Assembly (NCBI GenBank): GCA_963732695.1
Contig: CAVTAP010000017.1
Location: forward strand, 372,001-436,000
From: CADEDH01 sp963732695
GTDB taxonomy: Bacteria > Actinomycetota > Acidimicrobiia > Acidimicrobiales > SZUA-35
Length of the DNA stretch: 64,000 bases
Reading direction: 5' to 3'
Each line of letters opens with the position of its first letter. The first letter of the stretch is position 1. A program made the position numbers and the translations under genes. Below are positions 24,724 to 32,565 of the stretch, piece by piece. The notes below the pieces were generated by a model that saw only the letters and a list, made by a program, of their open reading frames with translations, made no database searches and had not been told where the DNA came from.

Positions 24724-25677
24724 GTGGCCGACACCCGCAAACGCAACCGGTTCATCGACCGTACGGCTGAGGCGTTGAACCTGGGCCGGGCCGACGTCGA
24801 GGCACTGTTCCAGGGGGCCCGGGCCACCACCGCCCGGGTCAACGCGCTCCACCCCTCCCGCCGCCCGGCCGAGATCGAGGCCGACCTGCGGGCCGTGGTC
24901 CCCTCGCTCCAACCGGTGCCCTGGTGCCCCTACACCTGGCGCACCGACGGGCCCGACGGCTTCTCGCCGGCGGCCCCCGCCCTCCTCGAGGACGGCCGGG
25001 TCTACCTCCAGAACGCGTCCAGCCTGCTACCGGTGGCCGCCCTCGACCCCCAGCCCGGCCACAGGGTGCTCGACGTGGCCGCCGCCCCCGGCGGCAAGGC
25101 CTTCCACATCGCCGCCCGGACCGGCAACGAGGGCGAGCTGTGGCTGAACGATGGCAACCCCCAGCGGGCGGCCCACCTCGGGGAGCTGGCCCAGGTCTAC
25201 GGGGTCCGGGTCACCCGGTTGACCTCACATCCGGCCCAGTACCTCGACAAGTACCTGGGGGCCGGCGAGACCTTCGACCGGATCCTGCTCGACGTCCAGT
25301 GCTCGGGGGAGGGGCGGGTCGACCTGCGCCACGGCGACGCCCTCCGGTTCTGGAGCGAGGCCCGGATCGAGAAGTACAAGTTCCTCCAGACCAAGATGCT
25401 GGACACCGCCTACAAGCTGCTGCGCCCGGGCGGGGTGATGGTCTACTCCACCTGCACGGTGGCCCCCGAGGAGAACGAGTTCCCGGTGGACAAGGTGCTG
25501 TCACGCCACGCCGACCTCGACCTGGCGCCGATCGCCGTCAGCGAGCCGGCCATCGTGCCCGGGCGCACGACGTGGCGCGAGGTGCGCTTCGATCGGCGGC
25601 TCTCCCGGGCCGTCCGGGTGGTGCCCGATGGCACCTTCGAAGCCTTCTTTGCCGCTAAATTAGTGCGATCTCCTTGA
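24724..25677 (+). CDS. RsmB/NSUN-family RNA cytosine-C5 methyltransferase
   Basis: A 317-residue S-adenosylmethionine-dependent methyltransferase that modifies cytosine in rRNA or tRNA. The SAM-binding motif is DVAAAPGGKAFH near residues 118-129. The two reactive cysteines are in DVQCSGEG and in YSTCTVAPEENE. The first is usually DxPCSG, so Pro is replaced by Gln here, while the Cys is kept. The start is a GTG at 24724. No N-terminal NusB domain or C-terminal PUA domain is seen, so it is a compact form, and the target base cannot be assigned. Confidence 0.87.
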   Translation: MADTRKRNRFIDRTAEALNLGRADVEALFQGARATTARVNALHPSRRPAEIEADLRAVVPSLQPVPWCPYTWRTDGPDGFSPAAPALLEDGRVYLQNASSLLPVAALDPQPGHRVLDVAAAPGGKAFHIAARTGNEGELWLNDGNPQRAAHLGELAQVYGVRVTRLTSHPAQYLDKYLGAGETFDRILLDVQCSGEGRVDLRHGDALRFWSEARIEKYKFLQTKMLDTAYKLLRPGGVMVYSTCTVAPEENEFPVDKVLSRHADLDLAPIAVSEPAIVPGRTTWREVRFDRRLSRAVRVVPDGTFEAFFAAKLVRSP

Positions 25678-25841
25678 TGTGATCCCTCAGATATATCTGA
25701 ATAGAAATGAGACCATCAGTGGACATGCAGCAAATCTCTTGGCTGTAGAACCGCTCTGAGCTGCGAGAACGTCGCTCATTGAGCGGCCTGGTCGTTACAT
25801 GATTAGACTCCAATTCTTCAAGAATCTGGGTTCTTTTCCCT

Positions 25842-25899
25842 AGGCACCTCGTATCATTTCGCCCAGCACTTCAGATCGACCCGCAGGGTCGAGGTGCCT
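25842..25899 (+). promoter_or_regulatory. Structured leader before the IPT/TIG gene
   Basis: AGGCACCTCG (25842-25851) pairs perfectly with CGAGGTGCCT (25890-25899). Nested inside, TCGACCC (25876-25882) pairs with GGGTCGA (25886-25892), which overlaps the outer right arm, so the two are mutually exclusive. The outer arm ends just before the AGGAGGTAAC ribosome site. The gap 25678-25916 is unusually AT-rich and also holds a small palindrome CAGATATATCTG at 25691-25702. A translation switch is possible; I recognise no known riboswitch. Confidence 0.4.
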
Positions 25900-25916
25900 T
25901 GAGGAGGTAACGAACG

Positions 25917-27281
25917 ATGCCGAGTCGCAAGGAGGATGTGGCGCTCTCGGGCCGACGAGACCGGACCCGGGTAGCAAGAGTGCTGGCAGGTTCCCTGTTG
26001 GCCTGCGGGCTCTTGCTGCTCGGTTCGACGTCGAGCGCGAGCGCCAGTACCGACGCGGGAGCCCCCATGTCGAAGACGTCCACGACGTCGAGCAAGGACA
26101 AGGACGCCCTCATCGCCCAGGCCCTGCAACAGGGTCTGATCACCGAGGCCGACCTGCAGCCCGACGCACCGGGCACGATCGTGGCCTTCGCCGTTCCCAC
26201 CGTCACCGCGGTGGCCCCGGCCGGGGGTCCGCTGGAGGGCGGCCAGATCGTGGCCATCACGGGAACCGGGTTCACCGGGGCCACCGCCGTGAAGTTCGAC
26301 CTGGTCGACGCCACTGCCTACGCCATCGTGTCGGCCACCCGGATCGTGGCCCAGGTGCCCAACGCGGCAGCCGCCGCGGCCAAGGTCATCAAGGTGACCA
26401 ACGCCGACGGCACGAACTCGACCGGCTCGGCCTACACCTATGGTGCCCCCACCGTCAGTAGCGTGTCGCCGGCCTACGCCGATCCGGCTACGGAGAAGGT
26501 CGTGACGATCACGGGTACGGGATTCCTCGGGCTCACCGACGAAGCCGACGTGGCCTTCGGAGCGGATGCCGCCACGGCGATCTTCGTGGTCTCCGACACC
26601 CAGATCGTGGCCACCACCCCCGACACCAACATCGACCCGGGTCTGGTGGAGGTGACGGTCACCCGCAACAGCGTGGCCAGCAGCACCGCCGGCACCGGAT
26701 CCGACTTCCTGTTCAGCGACGCCATGCCCGAGATCACCTCGCTCGGTGCCACCACCGGGGCCGCCAACTCCACCAGCCTGGCCGATCTGGTGATCACCGG
26801 CACCGACATGTTCGGTGTGCGCAAGGTCAACTTCGGCGCCACCGCCGTGACCACGGGCATCACGGTGAACGTCGGCGGCACCACGGTGACGGTGAAGCCC
26901 CCGAGCCGGGCCTCGGGCCCGGTGGACATCACGTTGGAGACGGCGATGGGCACCACCACGGCCAACCTGAACACCAAGTTCAGCTACATCGCCACCGTGG
27001 CGCCCACCGTCAGCGCCATCACGCCGGCGGTGCTCGACACGGGAACCGGCGGCTCGTTCCTGGTGGTCGGCACCGGCTTCGGCGGCGTCGGAACCTCGAA
27101 GGTGACCGTCAAGTGCACGGCCGACATCGTGCCCGACTCGGTGGTGGTGGTCAGTGACACCCAGATGATCGTGACCGCCGGAGCCGACGACGACGGCCCT
27201 GAAGACTGCGACCTCGAGGTTGTCAACCCGTCCGACAACACCAAGAAGGTCACGGTCACGAACGGGATCCACTACCTGTAG
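25917..27281 (+). CDS. Secreted protein with four IPT/TIG Ig-like domains
   Basis: A 454-residue exported protein. A Sec-type signal peptide (positive start, then VLAGSLLACGLLLLG, cut near SSASAS) leads into a Lys/Ser-rich linker (about 45-90). Four IPT/TIG domains of roughly 85-95 residues follow, starting at TVTAVAPAGG, TVSSVSPAYA, EITSLGATTG and TVSAITPAVL; three of the four carry the ITGTGF or VGTGF turn. There is no membrane anchor, sortase signal or catalytic motif, so a surface-layer, adhesion or matrix role is likely. The gene has an excellent ribosome site and a folded leader, suggesting strong expression, and a GC-rich hairpin downstream. Confidence 0.82.
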   Translation: MPSRKEDVALSGRRDRTRVARVLAGSLLACGLLLLGSTSSASASTDAGAPMSKTSTTSSKDKDALIAQALQQGLITEADLQPDAPGTIVAFAVPTVTAVAPAGGPLEGGQIVAITGTGFTGATAVKFDLVDATAYAIVSATRIVAQVPNAAAAAAKVIKVTNADGTNSTGSAYTYGAPTVSSVSPAYADPATEKVVTITGTGFLGLTDEADVAFGADAATAIFVVSDTQIVATTPDTNIDPGLVEVTVTRNSVASSTAGTGSDFLFSDAMPEITSLGATTGAANSTSLADLVITGTDMFGVRKVNFGATAVTTGITVNVGGTTVTVKPPSRASGPVDITLETAMGTTTANLNTKFSYIATVAPTVSAITPAVLDTGTGGSFLVVGTGFGGVGTSKVTVKCTADIVPDSVVVVSDTQMIVTAGADDDGPEDCDLEVVNPSDNTKKVTVTNGIHYL

Positions 27282-27368
27282 GAGCGGCGACCCCGCTTCA
27301 ACCAGCACGGAATCACAGTCAACAAGCCGATCCGGCCGTCGCTGCGACGGCTGCACTGCGAGGCTTCT

Positions 27369-27405
27369 GGCGGGGCCCCGGGGACACAGTCTCCGGGGCC
27401 CCGCC
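27369..27405 (+). terminator. GC-rich hairpin terminator
   Basis: GGCGGGGCCCCGG (27369-27381) pairs perfectly over 13 bases with CCGGGGCCCCGCC (27393-27405), loop 11 bases, in the gap after the IPT/TIG gene. No T run follows, as is common in high-GC actinobacteria. Confidence 0.7.
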
Positions 27406-27460
27406 GCGTCTTGGGTCGCGGCCCCGATCCGGCCTATCGTCGTCACCCGAGGTGGCAACG

Positions 27461-28708
27461 ATGGACATCGCGTACTCAACCGAAGCCGAGCAGTACCGGG
27501 AGAAGATCCAGGCCTTCCTGGCCGAGCACCTGCCGGCCGGGTGGAGCGGGCTGAGCGGCCTGGCCGAGGACAAGCGGGCCGGGTTCGTGGCCGAGTGGCG
27601 CCATCTGCTGGCGGCCGAGGGGCTGGTGGCTCCGGCCTGGCCCACGGAGTACGGCGGCGGCGGGCTCACCCCGATCGAGCGGGTGGTGCTGCACGAGGAG
27701 TTCGCCCGGGCCGGGGTGCCCACCGGCGGGCCGAACGACGGCATGGGCATCTCCATGATCGGGCCCACCCTGATGGTGCTGGGCACCGAGGCCCAGAAGA
27801 AGCACTTCCTGCCGAAGATCCTGTCGGGCGAGCACCGCTGGTGCCAGGGCTACTCCGAGCCCAACTCCGGCTCCGACCTGGCATCGCTCAGCACCAAGGC
27901 CGTGCTCGACGGCGACGAGTGGGTGATCAACGGCCAGAAGATCTGGACCTCCGAGGCCCACACCGCCAACTGGATCTTCATCCTGTGCCGCACCGCCCCC
28001 GACCAGATCAAGCACAAGGGGATCACGTTCCTGCTGGCCCCCATGGACCAGCCAGGGATCGACATCCGCCCCATCGTCAACATCGCCCGCACGCACGAGT
28101 TCAACGAGGTCTTCTTCACCGACGTGCGCACGGCGAAGGAGAACGTGGTGGGCGACGTGAACGAGGGATGGCGGGTGGCCAACCAGCTGCTGGCCTTCGA
28201 ACGGGGCGACGACGCCACCGTGGTGTCGATGCGGATGCGGGGCATGGAGAACCGCCTGGTCGAGATCGCCCGGGCCCAGGGGCTGCTCGACGATCCGGTG
28301 GTGCGCCAGGAGCTGGCCTGGATCCACTCCAAGGTCGAGATCCTTCGCTTCCTCGGCTATCGCACGCTCACCCAGCTGCTGGCCGGCCAGGTGCTGGGTT
28401 CGGAGAGCTCGATCAACAAGCTGCTGTGGACCGAGCTGTACCAGCGGGGCACCGAGCTGGGCGTCAACTGGTGGGGGGCCAACGCCATGGCCCCCAGTGG
28501 TGAGTCGCCCCTGTCGGCCGTGTTCTCCGAGGCCTCGGGCGACCCGTGGACGTCACAGGCCCTGGTCGAGCACTTCCTCGGCGCCCGACCGGCCTCGATC
28601 TACTCCGGCTCCAATGAGATCCAGCGCAACATCGTGGGGGAGCGGCTCCTCGGCCTGCCCAAGGAACCCCGCTCCGATGCCGGCCCCTGGAACGAGACGT
28701 TGCGGTAG
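27461..28708 (+). CDS. Acyl-CoA dehydrogenase
   Basis: A 415-residue FAD enzyme that oxidises an acyl-CoA to the 2,3-enoyl-CoA in the cytoplasm. The N-terminal helical domain, the FAD-binding beta domain (WCQGYSEPNSGSDLASL, then GQKIWTSEAHTA) and the C-terminal helical domain (SGSNEIQRNIVGERLLGLPK) are all present. The long form and the RTHEFNEVFF segment resemble actinobacterial enzymes acting on bulky side chains such as sterols, but this is not decisive. The ATG at 27461 has GAGGTGG upstream; a GTG at 27452 is an alternative. No electron-transfer flavoprotein gene is adjacent. Confidence 0.9.
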   Translation: MDIAYSTEAEQYREKIQAFLAEHLPAGWSGLSGLAEDKRAGFVAEWRHLLAAEGLVAPAWPTEYGGGGLTPIERVVLHEEFARAGVPTGGPNDGMGISMIGPTLMVLGTEAQKKHFLPKILSGEHRWCQGYSEPNSGSDLASLSTKAVLDGDEWVINGQKIWTSEAHTANWIFILCRTAPDQIKHKGITFLLAPMDQPGIDIRPIVNIARTHEFNEVFFTDVRTAKENVVGDVNEGWRVANQLLAFERGDDATVVSMRMRGMENRLVEIARAQGLLDDPVVRQELAWIHSKVEILRFLGYRTLTQLLAGQVLGSESSINKLLWTELYQRGTELGVNWWGANAMAPSGESPLSAVFSEASGDPWTSQALVEHFLGARPASIYSGSNEIQRNIVGERLLGLPKEPRSDAGPWNETLR

Positions 28709-28737
28709 GGCCCTACCCGCCGGCCGCAACCGGTGGG

Positions 28738-29097
28738 TCAGCTGAAGCCGGGCCACCGGGAGAAGTCGGTGTAGGTGTCGTCCCGCACCACCTTGCCGTC
28801 GGCCACCGTCAGCACCACGCAGAACGGCAGCTTCCACTCGGCGCCCTGGTCGGGGTCACTGAGCACGCCCTCCACCACGATCACGTCGTCGCCCGAGGGA
28901 TGCGTCCGTAGCACCTCCATCCGCCGCTTCGGCGCTGCGGCCAGCACCCGCTGCTCCAGCCGCATCAGCTTCTCCGGGCCCAGCACGGCGCCCATGAGCT
29001 TGGCGTCGGAGGCGTACAGCGCCACCAGCGCCTCGATGTCGTCGTTGTAGGTGGCGGCCCAGCGCTCCACCAGCGACTGGTTCTCGGTAGCTCCCAT
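28738..29097 (-). CDS. SnoaL/NTF2-like protein
   Basis: A 119-residue protein with the cone-like NTF2/SnoaL pattern: an opening helix (VERWAATYNDDIEALVALY), then alternating strands ending VLTVADGKVVRDDTYTDFSRW. Such proteins are often small isomerases, hydrolases or ligand-binding partners; the closing DxxY...D segment is typical of polyketide-cyclase-like members. No substrate can be named. Start ATG at 29097 follows a GGGGGAA site. It converges on the acyl-CoA dehydrogenase and follows the YiiX-like gene by 35 bases, so it may be in that transcript. Confidence 0.72.
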   Translation of the reverse strand: MGATENQSLVERWAATYNDDIEALVALYASDAKLMGAVLGPEKLMRLEQRVLAAAPKRRMEVLRTHPSGDDVIVVEGVLSDPDQGAEWKLPFCVVLTVADGKVVRDDTYTDFSRWPGFS

Positions 29098-29132
29098 GGC
29101 GGTTCCCCCTGTTGAGTGGTGACGAGCCGATC

Positions 29133-29750
29133 CTAGGAGACCCGGACGTCCACCGCAGTTTCCTGGGACAGAGAGAAGCCGTCGCCGAGAAGGATGCGGT
29201 CGCCACTCCAGAACCGGCCGGGGTCGTACCAGTTGGGAGGCTTGGTCTGATCGAGCAGGCCCATCCGCTGGTAGGTGGTGGCGATCAGCTCGGCGCAGAA
29301 GATCTCGTCGGGGAAGGCGGAGCGCCGCACCCGCCCGAGGAGCCACCGCTTGGCCAGGCCCTGGGCCGACGGGAAGCGCCGCCCGCTGTACTCGTTGATC
29401 ACCCGTAGCAGCTCGTCTTCGGCGTCGGGGCCGACGGTGGGGGAGAGCTGGCGCACGTAGGGCTGCTGGTCCCACCGTTCGCTCCACACCCGGACCGACT
29501 CGTCGAGCCGCTGGAGCTGCACCCCGGCATGGCGGGTGCCGGTCCACACGTCGGTTGCCGACGGGCTCGACTCGGTGTGCCACAGCAGCGGTGGCAGATC
29601 GCCGATGGCCACCGCCATGGCCACGTGGTTGACCGGGCTGTTCGTGGTGACCTGGACCATCCGGTCGTTGACCTTGCGCCCCCGGAACAGCCAGATGTCG
29701 CCGGTGGTGGCGGCGTCCATGGCGCTGGTGAGCGAGATGGTGTCGGCCAC
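29133..29750 (-). CDS. Permuted papain-like peptidase/amidase (YiiX/NlpC-P60 superfamily)
   Basis: A 205-residue protein of the YiiX-like, circularly permuted NlpC/P60 fold. The first motif GDIWLFRG and the His in SPVNHVAMAV come first, and the likely nucleophile Cys in DEIFCAELIATTYQRMG comes later, which is the order of this permuted group. Members are cysteine hydrolases acting on amides, lipids or peptides. No signal peptide is visible from the GTG at 29750, so it is probably cytoplasmic or membrane-associated. It is divergent from a very small membrane-protein gene with 18 bases between the starts. Confidence 0.72.
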   Translation of the reverse strand: MADTISLTSAMDAATTGDIWLFRGRKVNDRMVQVTTNSPVNHVAMAVAIGDLPPLLWHTESSPSATDVWTGTRHAGVQLQRLDESVRVWSERWDQQPYVRQLSPTVGPDAEDELLRVINEYSGRRFPSAQGLAKRWLLGRVRRSAFPDEIFCAELIATTYQRMGLLDQTKPPNWYDPGRFWSGDRILLGDGFSLSQETAVDVRVS

Positions 29751-29768
29751 GGGGGTAGTGTAAGGCCG

Positions 29769-29927
29769 ATGCGCCTGTGGAAGTGGTTGGGTCTGGCGGC
29801 GGCGGTGGGCATCGCGGCCACCGGCACGGCGCTGGTGGTGCGCAAGCGCCGCTGGCGGCACTACGACGCCGACGAGCTCCGGTCCGAGCTGCACCGTCGC
29901 TACGGGGAGGCCACGCAGCGACGGTGA
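29769..29927 (+). CDS. Small single-span membrane protein
   Basis: A 52-residue protein with one hydrophobic helix (about 5-25, KWLGLAAAVGIAATGTALVV) followed by a basic and then charged tail (RKRRWRHYDADELRSELHRR). It fits a tail-in membrane anchor with the C-terminus in the cytoplasm. It is too short to assign. The ATG at 29769 is divergent from the YiiX-like gene and its stop faces the end of the large dehydrogenase gene. Confidence 0.5.
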   Translation: MRLWKWLGLAAAVGIAATGTALVVRKRRWRHYDADELRSELHRRYGEATQRR

Positions 29928-29954
29928 GCCCGACGACGAGCCGACCGGTTCGCC

Positions 29955-32565
29955 TCAGGCCACGGTGAAGGTGGCGCTGTAGGTGATCGTCGTGCCGTCG
30001 GTTCGGGTGAGCACAGCCGAGATCGTGTGGCTACCCCGGCTGAGGGTGGCGATGTAGGGGTTGGCGGTGGCGACGGCACCGCCACCGAAGTCCCACGGGG
30101 CCAGGTTCTCGATCCGGAACGGGGTGCCGGTGGTCGGGGTATCGAGGAAGAAGCGCACGTTGACCCCCGGGGTGGTCACGTCGAGGAAGACGTACAACGG
30201 CTCGCCCACCGTCGAGACGTTCCCGGCCAGCGGTACCGCCGGCGATCGGGAGGCGGCCCGGGACACCTTGAGCGAGGTATCGACCGGCGGACCGACCGTG
30301 GTGGTGAAGGTGGTGGACGATACGGCACCCAGTGGGTTGCCGGCCGCGTCGCGCACCGCGGTCGACACGCTCACCCGGTAGGTGGCGGCGGCTCCCAACG
30401 CCTGGCTGGGCGTGAGGGTCACCGTGTTGCCCGAGGTGGCGACGGTGGCCGGTACGGTGGCGCCGCCGTCGAGGGCGAGGGTCACGCCGCCGTTGGGCAG
30501 CACGGGCTCGGAGAACGTGACGATCACCGTGGCGCCGGTGGACACACCGGTGGCACCGCCCAGCGGGTTCACCGACTGCACCGTCGGGGCCGTGGTGTCG
30601 GGCGGCGGAGGCGTGGTGCCCACGGTGAACGTGGCCGAGTAGGTGGCCGTCGTGCCGTTGGGCCGCGTCAACACGGCACTGATCGTGTGGCTGCCGTTGG
30701 GCAGGGTGTTGGTGTGGGGGAAGGCCGTGGCCACGGCGCCGCCGGCGAAGTCCCACGGTGCCGCCCCTTCGATCCGGACCGGCGAGCCGGTGACCGGGCC
30801 ATCGAGGAAGAAGCGGACACCGATCGCCGGATCGGTCACGTCGAGGAAGACGTACACCTGCTCGCCGGGGGTCCACGTGTTACCGGAGAGAGGCGCCGCC
30901 GGGGCCCGGGACGGGGCCCTCGACACCTTGAGCTCGGTGCCTCCCGTTGGCGGGGGAGGGGTGGCGGCGGTGGCGAAGGTGGTGGACGAGGCGGCGCCCA
31001 CGGGGTTGCCGGCCAGGTCCCGTACCGCAGTCGACACGCCCACCCGATAGGTGGTCCCAGTGGCCAGCGGGGCCGACGGCGTGAGGATCACGGTGTCGCC
31101 GGAGCCCGAGACCGTGGTGGCCACAGGGGCCCCGCCATCCACCGCCAGGGTCACCCCGCCGTTGGCGGCGACGGCTTCGGAGAACCGGACGGTGACGCTG
31201 GTACCGGTGGCCACGGCCGTGGCGTCCGGGGCCGGGGTCACCGACTGGACCGTGGGCGGTGTGGTGTCGGGCGGGGGTGGGGCGGCGGCCGTGGTGAACG
31301 TGGCGGACGAGGCGTCGGCCAGCGGGTTGCCGGCCAGGTCCTGTACCGCAGAGGACACGCTGACCCGGTAGGTGGTGCCGGTGGCCAGCGGGGCCGACGG
31401 TGTGAGGGTGACGGTGTTACCGCTGGCGGTGGCCGTGGCGGTCACAGCGGCGCCCCCGTCGACGGCGAGGGTGACCCCGTCGTTGGCGTTCACCGGCTCG
31501 GAGAAGGTGACGGCCGGGGTGGCCGTGGTGGCCACGCCCGTCGCGCCGTTGGCCGGGGCGACGCCGTTGACGAGGGGCGGTGTGGTGTCGGGCGGCGGGG
31601 GAGCGGTGCCCACCGTGAACGTGGCCGAGTAGATGTCGGTCCCGCCGTCGGTCCGGGTGAGGACGGCCGTGATCGTGTGGGAACCGTTGCTCAGCCCGTT
31701 GACGTAGGGGAAGGCCTCGATGGCCGAGCCGCCGTTGAAGTCCCAGGGTGAGAGGCTCTCGAGGTGGACCGGGGTGCCGGTGACCGGCGTGTCGAGATGG
31801 AAGCGGACTCCCACCGCCGGCGTGGCCACGTCGAGGAAGACGTAGACCTGTTCGCCCGGCGTCCAGGTGCTCCCGGCCAGAGGCTGGGCCGGGTTGCGGG
31901 TGGAGGCCCTCGACACCTCGAGCTCGGTGTTGGCGGGGGCGGCGCCGGTGATGAAGGTGGTGAACGAGCCGCTGGCCAGTGGGTTGCCGGCCAGGTCGCG
32001 CACGGCCGTGGTGACGCTGAGGCGGTAGGCCGTCCCGGCCCCGAGCGGGCCGGACGGGGTGAGGGTCACCGTGTTGCCGCTCACGGTGGCCGCGGTGGGG
32101 ACGACCGCCCCACCGTCCACGGCCAGCGAGATGCCGCCGTTGGGTGCTACCGGTTCGGAGAACGTGACCGAGACGGTGGACGAGGTGGGCAGGCCCGATG
32201 CCCCGTTGGCCGGCAGCACCGAGGCCACGGTGGGAGCGGTGGTGTCGGTGGGGGGCGCACTGGCGATGGTGAATGTGCTGGTGGTGGCGCTGGCCAGCGG
32301 GTTGGCGGCCAGGTCTCGCACGGCGGTGGACACGCTCACCCGGTAGGTGGTGCCGGGGCTCAGGGGCCCGGCAGGGGCGAGGGTGATGGTGCTGCCGCTG
32401 GTGGAGGTCGTGGTCGGGACGGCGGCACCGCCGACGACGGCCAGCGTCACCCCGCCGTTGGCGGTCACCGGCTCGGTGAAGTTGACGGTCACCGTGGCTC
32501 CGGTCGCCACGCCGCTGGCGCCGCCGGCCGGGGTCACCGAGACGACCGACGGGGGCGTGGTGTCG
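29955..32565 (-). repeat. Modular array of two Ig-like repeat types (A-A-B-A-A-B-A-B)
   Basis: The last 870 residues of the large secreted protein consist of five A modules of about 105 residues (each opening with DTT[PA]P and ending near RDLAGNPL...TF, the SbsA/Big_5 Ig-like type) and three B modules of about 110 residues (opening LKVSR or LEVSR, with PGEQVYVFLDV, PWDF and GSHTISAVLTR). The order is A1 A2 B1 A3 A4 B2 A5 B3, and copies are similar enough at the DNA level to risk recombination or misassembly. Confidence 0.8.

Noticed and set aside
25678..25916. A known riboswitch class (such as c-di-GMP, c-di-AMP or cobalamin) before the IPT/TIG gene
   Set aside because: I could not match any conserved riboswitch core; only simple nested stems are visible.
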